Assembly: GCF_013426205.1 (NCBI RefSeq)
Contig: NC_089426.1
Location: 372,001 to 436,000, forward strand
Direction: 5' to 3'
Origin: Metarhizium brunneum
Lineage: Eukaryota; Ascomycota; Sordariomycetes; Hypocreales; Clavicipitaceae
DNA length: 64,000 bases
The number at the start of each line of letters is the position of its first letter. The first letter of the stretch is position 1. A program made the translations under genes and the position numbers. Under the pieces are notes generated by a model that searched no databases, was not told the origin of the DNA, and saw only the letters and a list, made by a program, of their open reading frames with translations. Positions 21,676 to 32,919 of the stretch are shown one piece after another.

Positions 21676-24600
21676 GACTCGGAAGGTATTAAGCTTGAGA
21701 CATTTCCGACGCCCTACAGAGTAGAACTTTTTGAATTCTTTTCTCACGCACAAGCTCCCTCAGATAGCAGCGGGCTGAAAGACGATGACACTAATGCACT
21801 GGGCAACACTGGCTGACGTATCGGTACTCCGTACTCCATACAGATGCAGATAATTATGCTTTGCATGGTTCAAGTCCAGACGTGTGGCCAGCCGCATGTG
21901 GTATTCAGCCATCTCCATCTCCCCACAACATATCGTTTGCCTCTGGCGGCCGCCTGGAGCTTTCTTGAATGGATGCCCTGGTTCGCCAGTCGACCAGCAT
22001 CAGTTGTTACACTGGAGGGCTGAACCATGTTCGACGTCGAGGTTTTAGAACCGCACGCTTCTTCTCCACGATGACTGGGGCACTGCAGTCGCATTTTTCG
22101 CTTCTGTCCTGTCCCCTACTCCGTACACCTCGCGGAGCATGTTGCAGCGAACCCGATCCACCATCACGAAAAGGCCCAGGAAGCTAGCTCCATGTTTTTC
22201 TCCGGCTTCCAAGTGGAATTGAAAGAAGGCGCGTGGCCCCGAGCGGCAGCATCTTGATCACCCCACAATCACCACATCCCGACTGGCCGAAGGCACCCTC
22301 AACAGCGCCAATCACGGCCACAAACACCAAAGATGTATCTGCAGAGTTGTCTGTTTTGAGTCTCGGGGAGCAGAATCCGGAGCAGCGATACATATTCGTA
22401 CGTTAATGCAGACAGACTCCAGACAATACATGCCACATGTCTCCCCTACGCGACCTGGCCTTCTCGAAAACAAAACCAATGTCTTCCCGCCTGAATACAT
22501 ACATATCTGAATATTTTCCGGCTGGCCATACCATGACACCAGATTCCACATCGTGGGACTAAAGGCTTTTGGCCCTTGACAAGTCGAAAGATCAAACTTT
22601 TGCCGACAGTTCTCAGCAAAAGATGCTAGTTACGTAGTATTTTTCCCGAGACCCCCCCCCTTACTCCCTTCCATGCGCCTCCATGAGTAGGTCAAGGCGC
22701 AATCGCATCAGCCCAAGTCACTATCTAGGGCCAATAGCTAGTCTGCGGCCCCTGCCAATAGCCAGCACGAACGCATCTCGAAGTATGTACCATGCTCCCG
22801 AAGTTCTTGAATCGCTGTCTTACTTAAGCAGCTTTGGCCTCATGCCGCCCCATCGTTCGGTAATCCAGTTTCCACGGGTTTGCCAGGGAGTAAGATGGCA
22901 TCCATAGCAAACTGCGCATGTACCTAAAACAATCTCGATGGGAGTGGTAAATGTCCCGTTAGGTTTCCGATGGTAGAATCTAACCATACCATCAATGGCA
23001 AAGCCCCTTTGTATGCACCATGCGCAAGCCGTTCTGCGTCACCCGAAATCGTCATCCATAATTCCGACCAGTACAAAAGACTGAACCGCTCGTACCAGCC
23101 TCGCGGACGGGATGGTAGCCACTGGGTTCTAACAACAAAGCATGCATTGTTTTTAAATTTAATGTGGCAACGAACCAATGGTTGGCCCGTAAATTTCCTT
23201 GTTGAGAAACAAGATCGCATCTCTGCCAAAATTGGAACAAGAAGGTTTCCTGGTTGACACTATGTCGGCTCTTTTTGATGACAACTCGGACGACCTGGCC
23301 GGGCTCTTCTTACTCAACTCCATGTTGAGACTTTGTTTCGAATAGGTATCCTTCGACTTTCCGTCGTGGTCTGAAGCAATTCGGCTGCCCTCAACAGATG
23401 GCCGGTTCTATGAAATATTCATTCTGCGGCATCCAAACAAAATCTTGTCCCAGATAACACAAAGTAACAAGCTATTGTACTTTGTTTTTTTTATTCCCCG
23501 ACCAGACTGCGGCTATGTACACACATGAACAAATACAGTTAGAGACTTGCAAAGTTCCATCTACTTGCACTAGTACCGTAAGTAGGACGTAAGTCTGGAG
23601 CCACTAGGTCGAAGTTTAAAAACTAACAATTTGCGCGATACGAGGTGTAACGAATCTGTAAATCATTCGGAGGTTACCAGTGCCGGCAAGCTGCCGAGGC
23701 TCTACCTATCAAGGTGACTTTCTCGCCCCAGCTTGCCTTGGCCAATCTTCAAATTAACCTCCATGTCAGTAAACGTACTAAATCGCTTTGTAAGTCGCGT
23801 ATCAATCTCCCAGTGATACGCGCCATAGCCGGGTCCCTACTTGGATCCCTTCGTTGGTGGCTGGGGGGTGTACTAGTTCACAGAGTTCGGCAGGCACCAC
23901 GATCCACTTGAAGCCACGAGGCTACTTTGCTTCCCGTGGTGTTGGCCTTGTAGGGTTTCCAAGTACTGTGTACGATGTCGCTGGACTACTACCCGTTATG
24001 GGAACTGTACATACGCTCGCCTAGACGAGGCCGAAGCAAATGGCCATAGCTATCAGATGCACAAGACACGCCCACCACACCACCCTGCGTGAACGAAACT
24101 TCGGCCAGTTCTCCGTCTGCATAGGACCTGACATCAGCCTCTGGTCCGTAATATCAAGACCACATGGGTGTCCCTTGTTGTGAGTTGCGACTTCCTGTTC
24201 TTCTCGTATCACGAAACAACTATCGAGGTCTGATCTCATGGCTAACTTTTTCTAAGCCTTGTTTTCTCTTGTTTTTTTAGGTATAGGACTAGAATTCTAC
24301 GTGTCCCTTGTAGCCACCCACCCACTGCTGCCAGATAGGCTCAAGCCCCATTCTTGACTCAAAAGGCACCTTACACATAGCTTACATGTGCTGAAAGATG
24401 CATTGCACAAGATGAGTAAATGTGCTCACGGCAGGCGTCACCGAAGAAATGAGGTGCAAGTCCATCAGCTCTCAGACATCATCTGGTGTCATTTGCCGAG
24501 AGTGTGATTTTTGACGTGGCTACAACAGCCGTCATCAAACGTCACGACTGATGGCAATGATATCAGCGGCAGCGCTTCAAGGCTAGGCTTGGTTTGACAG

Positions 24601-25840
24601 TTAGCCGCTTCGGTCATCAGGGGGGTTCTCTTCACGTCAGTAGTACCAACAATAGCCTTCAACTTGATTGCGACCCTGATCGTGGTCTGTGTCGGCCCAG
24701 CGGCTGGACCGCCCAGTCCGTTCTGCTGCAAGGCAGTTAGTTGTCTGCGCGCCACCTTGGCTTTTGATCCCTCCACTCAAGAGAGAGTTTCTTTCCAACC
24801 CGCCGGCTATCAAGCGACAAGCAAGAGCATGATGCAATCTAGCAGTTGATATCAAGGCCGATGAAGGGCCAACAAGCAGCCGGATAATAGACAATCCTTC
24901 CCAGAACCCCCCTTGTTGGGCTGTTCGCATCGACCCCGTCTTGTACAACCGACAATCCAACAAGGAACTCAGGTCCACTTCCCGCTCGGGCCGGTTTCCG
25001 CACATGCTATTGGTTAGCAGGAGCTGTGAGCAACTATTGATCTTTGGCTCAACTGTGCTCTTTTCCGAGTCCTGCCCCTCGGCTCGCTGTGGTTTGCCAT
25101 CAAGAGGAGGGTTCCCGCTCCCTTGCACGAGTGGCTCCTTGTTGTATGGATTCCTATCCTATTGGCCTGGGTGCCTTGTCTTTTGCCGATTGTGACAGTC
25201 GATATCATTTTGGGCCTCATTGTTTGATGGGCGAGTCGTCCGACCTTGTGCCGGGACGTTGCTCGCTCGCGGCCACTGCGTGCAAAGTCCATGGTTGGAT
25301 TATATTACCATTGCCGGATCTTGCCATGCTGCACAGGTTGAAAATGACGTGTCAAGGCTGGGACGTCGGCCACCTTGTCGAGGGGCTAACAAGAAGTCAG
25401 TGAGTGCGCGTCGCAGCGTAACGGTCGCGTCGCCTCGGCCGCCTCGGCCGCCTCGTCCGCCTTTCAGCTTGGGTGGTTCACGTTTTGCATGCTCATCATG
25501 TCTTGCCTTTTTTTAGACGCGACACAAGCACACCACCTCTTTGCTCGCTTTTCTTTTCTTTCTTGGCTCTCGGACGAGTTCTACCATGTTGCTCCGGCTT
25601 CCTTACGGCACGCCTCGGCCCGTTGGCCGAGAGTGTGCAGACAAGATAAAAACTTGGTTCACTTGTTATGCTTGGGGCCTTGGTTGTCTGTGCTCACGCT
25701 GCGGGTTCGCGGATATTCCTCGTGTGTCGAGCGCTGATATGCAGGGAATATCCCTCAGAAGATTCTTCCGTTTCCTTGCTTTCTCTTTCCTTCTTTTGAA
25801 TCCATGGAACAGCCGGGCTGCCGAAGCCTTGGCCTCTCAC

Positions 25841-25862
25841 TCTCTCTCTCTCTCTCTCTCTC
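25841..25862. repeat. (TC)11 microsatellite
   Basis: Eleven uninterrupted TC units, continuing into a wider CT-rich tract on both sides. Confidence 0.9.
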
Positions 25863-27219
25863 CCTCTCCTTTGGATGATTATCCACCTGGCGCAACGCGA
25901 CATGACCCTAGTTCGTCCATCTTTGGACTAAATCAGAGGGTGAAACACGGGACCAGGTCATGGTCAAGGTCCAGCCCGCTAGCAAAGGCTGGCCTGCGAT
26001 GCACACACTGACTCTTGACCATGAGCGTGCGCCGAGTTATCATTCGTCGTCATATTGATCCACGAGAACTGGGGTGTCGGAGCATAGATGCTTGCCGAGG
26101 ATGGAAATCAACGACAGGCAACCTTACATCGCATCCCATTCAGCTGCTTGGATAGGCCTGCAAGCATTGCCTTGGCCGGAGAAGATCACAAGCCCCCGGC
26201 TGCAAATCATTTCTACACGCCTGCAGCCACTGTTTCCGACATGCAACCCTAGATAATAGCTTGTTTCGGCACAGCACCGCCACCCTCGATATCCAGATCC
26301 CCTGCTGATCTTTTTTTTTTACTTCCCCTCTCCTGTTCCCCGTCAAATCTGACGCTAGTATGTATTTCACAGACTATCTCGTTGTTATTTTTACTTTGAT
26401 TTCTCCGACGCTGAACCTTGCAGCACCAATTATGGTGGCTGTGTGTGTTTCGGCTTGGGGTTTGATGCAATTGATTCTGAACTGATGTCATTCTGCAGGG
26501 CACGCCAAGTTGGCCATGTCCTTAACATGCACAATTATACGGAGTAACTGCCCGCGGCAGAGTACCTGGGAGTCAACGACTCGTACGTTTGTGGATCAGA
26601 GAGAGGCACTTTTGCCCCATGCGGGCATGCGGTGGCACGAAGAGTAAGATATTGGCATCCATGTCAGGTTTGTGCATCTCCCGCTGCGTGAAGACGGCAT
26701 GGGAAACAGAAAAAAAGAATTAAGGCTGAGCTGACTCAGGGGAACCAATGACGTTGAACTCCCTTTCCTTTGTCCCTCTCTTCTTCCTCAAGGGAGAGAA
26801 AAGAGACGCGGCATTTTGGGTCTGAAAGTGGGATCAAGTTGCGCGCCAGCCATAGGCTCAATCGCATATTGCCGCCAGCTCTTCAGTTACCTCGACACCT
26901 TCACGGAAGCCCTCGTCTTCGACTCGACAAGGCATCATCCCATGTAATCCGAGTTGTGCGGCCACTTCATGAAGATACGCCTACTTCGTTTGGCCATTGT
27001 GTGCCAATTAGACTCGTTTCTTTCAATATCTCCCGCCTATCCTCGCAAACTGTGTTTCTAATTCATCATTGAGCACAACACACAACTCGCAGCATACCCC
27101 ATGTCGGCTCGTGATAGACGCAACCAACTCTCAAGCCAACATCTACAAATTGAACAAGCTTCCCTTGGCATCGACTCGGCAGAGCCCAGCAACCCACGAG
27201 TGTCACGTAACATCCTTTG

Positions 27220-27241
27220 AAAAAAAAAAAAAAAAAAAAAA
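27220..27241. repeat. A22 homopolymer
   Basis: Twenty-two consecutive A. Length is likely to vary between isolates or sequencing runs. Confidence 0.9.
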
Positions 27242-27621
27242 GGAAATCGGCCAAACAAACCCGGTCAAACCCCATCTACATACACAAATACGTAGAATCC
27301 CATGTCTATAAAAACCCGTTCTAATCCATGGTTCGCTCGCCAGGTTCATGCCATCCCCCCGCCGTGAACTGTTCTTCCTCTTCACACGCAGACTTGGCAC
27401 GAGCCATGAATAATCCGCAAAGCCAGCCTCGAAAGCCGGAACGGCGCGAGTAATTACACGCCCGCTCCCGTCTTCTTCCCTGCAATGCGCTCCATGTTCT
27501 AGAACACGCAGTGGGCGACACGTCGCATCCTGAATCGACACCCGATGGTGGTTTTCTCGTTGACGGGTTCTTGCCCAAATCGCTCATGTGTTGCTATGTA
27601 CATAGACAAATGGAAATAGTA

Positions 27622-27676
27622 CACGTCTTGTCCACGTCTTGTCCGCGTCTTGTCCACGTCTTGTCCGTGTCTTGTC
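27622..27676. repeat. 11-bp minisatellite, five units
   Basis: Five tandem copies of CACGTCTTGTC. Units three and five differ at the second base, and unit five also at the third. Right after it come two to three copies of CCAGGCACAG. The array is intergenic. Confidence 0.9.
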
Positions 27677-28033
27677 CGCAGCCAGGCACAGCCAGGCACA
27701 GCCAGCTCGCCTCAGCACCCGACATACGCGCCACGCAAGCTGCTCCATCGATCGATCGTGTCCGACTCCCCCATTGTATGTAAAGCGGGTGTATCGCCCA
27801 CGGCGCGCGAGACGGCCTTGTCCTAGAGCCGAGATGGGAATTGTATAAGTGATAGTCGGGCGGACGAGAAAAATCCATCCAGCTCGACAGGAATCAGCTG
27901 CCGCGTGGGAATTTTCCACCACAACCTGTGAGTATCGTCGTCTGGCGGGCCAACCACAACATCGGTCCATGTTTCCCCGGTGGGATGGGGCGCCAGTAGC
28001 AAAGGGCACAGCAACATTGTGTGTTTGGTTCCT

Positions 28034-28133
28034 CTCCCCGAGTCAGATAGCAAAAACCTCGTACTGTCATCGTGACATGTGGCCTCCCCGAGTCAGATGG
28101 CAAAAACCTCGTACTATCATCGTGACATGTGGC
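28034..28133. repeat. 50-bp tandem duplication
   Basis: Copy 1 is 28034-28083 and copy 2 is 28084-28133, both starting CTCCCCGAGTCAGAT. They differ at two positions, both A/G transitions, so the duplication is recent. It lies about 150 bp downstream of the Pex16 stop codon. Confidence 0.95.
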
Positions 28134-28285
28134 CAAGCAATTCCCGTCTCCGCTCCCTGCCGTAAACCTACACGGGAGCACTTCCATCGCCCGGCCGCCC
28201 TCTACTTCCACCCCGCGCCGATACTTGAAAGAAGATTTAAAAAAACGGGAGACGGAAGAGTACACCACGGCAGGTCGGGCAAGCC

Positions 28286-29512
28286 CTACGCACTGGTGCT
28301 AAAGTAGTAGTTCTCCCACAGGTACTCGTAGTCCTCCAAGATGCCGGCGACAAAGCCGGGCATGCGCCTGGTGACGGCGCCGACGACGCCGCCGGTGACA
28401 TTGTCGTAAAAGGCGCCCCTCATCGTCCACCAGGCCATGGCCCAGCCGCGGCGCTGCCACTCGTCCCTCTCGAGCGCCGTCGTGCGCAGGCCCGCGTCGC
28501 GGAGCTGGCGCGCGGCGCAGTCGACCGCCAGCCCAACCACCCACGGCGTCCACGACTTGCGGTCCCTGCTGCGCGCGAGGGCGACGGCGTAGACGAGCGG
28601 CGCCAGGATGTGCAGCACCTCGGCGGCCCGCGACGCGCCCTGCAGCCGGTTGAGCAGCTTGTTGGCCGGCTTGATGTCGTCGGCCGTGAGCACCCGGCCC
28701 AGCAGGTACGAGCTGATGTCGCCCGGGTCCGGGAGCGACGGCAGGCTCATCCCCGTCCGGGGCATCGTCCACTCCCGCTCGTGGGGGGGCTTCGCGTCCA
28801 TGGCCGACAGGCTGTGCGGCGACGTGCCCTCCAGCAGCAGTCCGCCCTCCTCCTCCTCCTCCTCCTCTTCCTCGTTGTCGTTGTTGTCGGGAATGGCCTC
28901 CCTCTCCGGCAGGACGGGCGTCACCAGCGGCCGCGACCGCGTCACCCGCAGCAGCAGCAGCCTGCACGCGGCCTTGACGCCCTCAATCAGCACCACGACC
29001 CTCCACCGGGCGCGCTCGCCGCCCCTCCTCTTGGCCGCCATCTCGCACAGGAGCTCCGTGTAAATCACCATCTGGAGCACCATGGCGATGCGGCGGTACG
29101 CCCTGCTCCTCTGCGACCAGAAGCGCGTGTAGCGGGCGTGCGCCGTCCGCACCGGCGCCGCGGGCAGCCGCGAGACCGCCCGCGAGAGCAGGCTGTCGTG
29201 GTACAGCGAGAGCAGCTGCACGAACGAGTGTATGGATTCGGAGGCGATTTCGGCATCGCGGAAGCGGCCTGGCCGCGGTTAGCACGCCTCTTGTATCTTT
29301 TTTTTTTGGCGGGAAAAAAAGGAGACACTCGGAATCAACGTACCGGGGATAATGTACGTCAGGCTCCGCAGGGCGCTCTCAATCTGCGACACTTGTCCGG
29401 CATTCTTTGTGATGAAGTCGTCGTACATGGCCAGCCACTGCGGCGGCATCGAGAGGATCTGGCCGACGCTGGGCCGCGGTCTCTGGGCCGCGGGCGCGGC
29501 GGGAGCAGGCAT
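28286..29512 (-). CDS. pex16: Peroxisomal membrane protein Pex16 (peroxin-16)
   Basis: Predicted 383-aa membrane protein needed for peroxisome biogenesis, where Pex16-family proteins help insert peroxisomal membrane proteins with Pex3/Pex19. Exons on the minus strand are 29512-29344 and 29268-28286. The intron has donor GTACGT and acceptor CAG and splits a Gly codon (G|GC). The family signature is clear at the N-terminus: WLAMYDDFITKNAGQVSQIE, then ALRSLTYIIPGRF and FVQLLSLYHDSLLSR (about 20-85). The C-terminal third has the expected hydrophobic helices (HILAPLVYAVALAR) and ends FYDNVTGGVVGAVTRRM...WENYYF. A Glu-rich loop (nine consecutive Glu) lies in the middle. The second exon is unusually GC-rich, which creates long open frames on all strands. 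Those are shadows. Confidence 0.93.
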
Positions 29513-30207
29513 GCTGCTTTTGCTTGGGGTTGCGGAATGCCGTCGGCGTCAGTTTCGCTCGCGGGCGAGGGGTGCGAGGCAAGGAAGGGTTGACGGCACG
29601 CGACGGGTTTTTGGTGTGTGCCCAAAGAGTGGTGGTGGTGATGACGGCAGGGGAAGTTGGCATAGCTGGAGCTCGGCATTGCAATTGGCCTCGACGCCGA
29701 TGGGACCTGAGCCGAGGTAAGTAGTCTGGTACGGAGTACGTAGTGGGTGGCCGGCTGTGGCGCCCAGCTCCCACCATCATCTCTTTAGCTGCCCGATAGC
29801 TCGTGGAGACGCTGACCTAAGAGAATTGTATGGCAGAGGAAGCCCCACGAGCTGTTGGGCAGCCAAAGAGATTGGTCTGGTTTACCTACCCTACGCCACA
29901 TGACGGAACCGCGCTGACGGTTTCGAGAATTGAAAAACAAAAAAAAAAAGGAATTTAGAAAAAAAAAATAGGTACAAGTAGAAATAATAATATAATCATT
30001 TGCGGAACGCACACACACTTAAAACAGCATCGTAGATTGCTTCGTGGTGCTGAGGCCTGATCATGGCATAATAACATGTACATGTCTGTTCAATATTGAT
30101 TCTAGACCCATTCAACCTGGTATCAAATTTACCCATCGACTTTACCTGCACAATCCAAAAACCCCAAAACCCCTTTACAATGCACCTGCCCATAAACTCC
30201 AACCTAT
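29513..30207. other. Intergenic between Pex16 and the second Zn2Cys6 gene
   Basis: Holds the Pex16 promoter and leader and the 3' end of the upstream regulator. One exact TACGGAGTA copy lies at 29730. An A-rich block is at 29935-29968. No further gene seen. Confidence 0.5.
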
Positions 30208-32919
30208 TTAGTCCTTGCCCGGATTCAACAAGGCGAACCCAGCCTGCTCCAGCTCCTTCCCGGTTGGCAATATTGGCCGGCCTTGCATTGGGAACGGCCA
30301 AAACAACGGGTTCTGCAAAGTCTCCGCCGCCTTTTCCACTTGCCTGCCCTGCTCACTTCCCACCAGCCGATTGCCTGAGCCCCAATCACAGATAAAGTCC
30401 TCCACGCCAACGTTGGGAGCGAAAAAGTTTAAACTGCTGGAATATGGCCGCACCAGCCGGTCGTAATCCTCCGGCGTCAGGTTGCTGTTGTCGAAATCAA
30501 CCTCAATGTTCCACTTCTTGGCAAGATACCGGAGAATGTTGAGTGCCTGTTCTGCAAAATGGTGACATGGCGCCATTTCTGTCAAATCGGCGATGCCTTT
30601 CTTGAGCACTTCTGACACGCGGGAATCGACCTTGACTGCCTTCCTAATGTCCGCAGGTGTGACTTTGCCCGGGTTGACGTCGACTGCAGCTGACGCAGCA
30701 ATGGCGAGGTGCATTATCGAGGCCGTAAGAACGAAATATGGCACAAAGGAAGGTGTACGACGGAGCGTGTATAATTGTGAGTATGACGTGAGAAGGCCCT
30801 GAATGGCGTCGGCTGCCTGGGAACATACATCCTTGGGGAGAATCTTTGACCCAATGATGCGCAGCTTGATTAGGGGACGGAATAGGAGAAGTATCGCAAA
30901 GTGATAGTACATGCTGGGCTCATAGTCAGCATCCAAGATCCCAAAGCCACCAGTCACAAACAGGCCTACTTACTGGGCAAACAACACGGCCGGGGTAAAG
31001 TTGTGCCCTAGCCGCAACACTTCTGGTATTCTGTCATACCAATTGAGATATTGTGTGTAAATCTTCAACAGTTCCCTGGCTGTTAATGGCTTCCCCGGCG
31101 AGTGCAGAATGTATAGTGACTGATGTACCAACTCGCTGAGCTCACAAAAGCACTTGTACACGGACCGCACATTAGATGGCTGTTCGCAGGATCGTTGTAG
31201 CGGCGCTCCTGTGCGATTGGGTTAGCAAAACCTTTGCTGCCTCCCATGTATGTTTGGGTTATCACTACATGTGAACAGGGGTAAACGCACCATCATCCGT
31301 GTATGGAACCCACAACGAAGCCTCAATATTACCTATAATGCCAGGTTTGGGCGGCAGATGTGGGAAGCAGGAACATTGCGGTAATGACCCCGTTGCTAGG
31401 GACCAGGCACTATTAAGCCATTAACACTGGCGAAAGACCTAGGCTCAAAACACGAGGCACTACTTACTGGTCAAGTGCAAAGGCCCCCCAAAATGTTGCC
31501 GCTTGGACGGCTAGCTCATCCTCATCCAAACCGTCCTGAATTCGGTGCAGTCCCATCTCCACAGCCAGTCGGATACTTTGCCCAGCATAATACCAACTTT
31601 CTGAATCCCGACCGCAGCTCGCCTCTCGAATGGACATGATGCCTAGGGCCTGAATGGTAGTCAAGGAATGGTGATCTGTCTCCTGGTTGAATAGTCTTTG
31701 GGATTCTTTAAAGAAGTGGTCACCTGACGAATAGGGATCATTGGGGTTCGCCCGCGTCATGGGATGTGTTGAGAATCGACACCCCAGAGCCAGGAGAGCG
31801 TTGATGAGAATCGGGGAGCAGTATCTCTGGCGTCCATCCTGAAAGTCTTGTAGAAAGTGTTCTTTGCTTAGTGAGGCGAACGTGGGATATTCCCAGCAAA
31901 AGTACAAGGCGAGGAGGTGCTGGACTAGATTTATGTCGCCAGTGATGCTTGTCCAAGATTGAGGAGGTGTTTTGACTTCCGACTCATCCATGAATGACAG
32001 AATTTGTTCAAGGCCCCTGTATCTAGGCATAGCAGAGTCGGACATGTGGTCTGGCGGCATCGGCTCCGCCCATGAGCCTACTCTCGTCTGCGGGGGCCCG
32101 GGCGCATTATCTGAGGTCCAATTCATCGCATCCGTGTATGAGTTGCTTCTCGTCGAGCCTGCTTGGCTTATTGTCCACGGACTGTTCTGCTGCACGTCGC
32201 CTCGTATACCCGGTTGCTGAGTTGCGCCGGTATCGACTCCCAGAGACAGCTGGCCTATGCTGCGGGAAGGGCCGGCCCCAAACCCGGAGCCTGAAGCTGG
32301 GCCCAAGACATGATCATCACTTATATCGGAAGACAATGCAGTGCCTAGCCAGTCGGATATATTTTCTACGGACTGGCCCCCGCGGAGCCGCCGCAGTACT
32401 TCCTCCCATAGGTCTGGTCGGACCAGAGCGGCAAACACTTGATCGCTGGACCGCTGGCGAACGCGGAGGCTCTCAATCTCCGTTCGAAGATTTTCTTTGG
32501 ATTGGCGAACAGGAATTTCGTATACACAGTCGACATCCTTTTGAGCCTTGCAGCGCCCACAGGGCCTCTGGCCGTCGCACTGTAAGGCGAGAACAGAAAT
32601 ATCAGCACAGCATACGAAGCAATTTGCACAAATAAAAAGGCGGAAGCTTGAACGCGAGAGGCGCACGAAATACACACACCTTTGCTCTCTTTTTGCGACA
32701 TTCTGTACAGGCATTGGGAGTGACCACGCCAAGGCCCCTCCTACGTTTCGAATTCTGCGCGTTGCCAGATTGTGGCTTTGCGGAAGATGAGGACGACGCA
32801 ACGGGCGTATGGTGGTTCTGTGAATGGGAAGACTGTGTACCGGTGGTTCCCTGAGGCGTGCTTCCAGAACTGGGTTGGCTCGGAACCGATGGGGTATGGC
32901 TGCTGCTGTCTCTATCCAT
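30208..32919 (-). CDS. Zn2Cys6 transcription factor with Fungal_TF_MHR domain (NirA/NIT4-like architecture)
   Basis: Predicted 803-aa nuclear regulator. Exons on the minus strand are 32919-32680, 32579-31468, 31409-31291, 31208-30974 and 30913-30208, all in phase. Zinc cluster: Cys71, Cys74, Cys81, Cys87, Cys90 and Cys98, split by the first intron just before Cys81. A helical segment follows (SKENLRTEIESLRVRQRSS, about 108-126). The middle-homology region starts near residue 300, with the typical HLLALYFCWEYPTFASLSKE, FALDHAWSLATGSLPQCSCF and MYYHFAILLLFRPLIKLRI segments, and runs to about 740. Layout and these motifs resemble the NirA/NIT4-like group, but the DNA target and inducer cannot be read from sequence, so no symbol is given. 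The N-terminal 70 residues are Ser/Gln-rich. Confidence 0.9.

Larger units (their letters stand above)
17720..28285. other. 10.5-kb gene-poor region upstream of the C2H2 gene
   Basis: No recognisable protein gene. Base composition is close to that of the rest of the window, so it does not look like AT-rich, RIP-degraded repeat DNA. It carries five exact copies of the 9-mer TACTCCGTA/TACGGAGTA (18362, 18488, 21825, 22117, 26538), a (TC)11 run (25841-25862), an A22 run (27220-27241), an 11-bp minisatellite (27622-27676) and a 50-bp tandem duplication (28034-28133). The longest open frame is on the minus strand at 21079-21753. The region could be an extended promoter or leader of the C2H2 gene, or hold non-coding transcripts. 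This is inference. Confidence 0.5.

Noticed and set aside
21870..21885. Box-B-like GGTTCAAGTCC
   Set aside because: No matching box A, acceptor stem or anticodon arm around it, so not a tRNA.
28299..29593. Long frames on both strands over the Pex16 gene (up to 327 codons)
   Set aside because: Caused by the high GC content of the second Pex16 exon. Translations are Arg/Ala/Gly/Pro-rich without domains.
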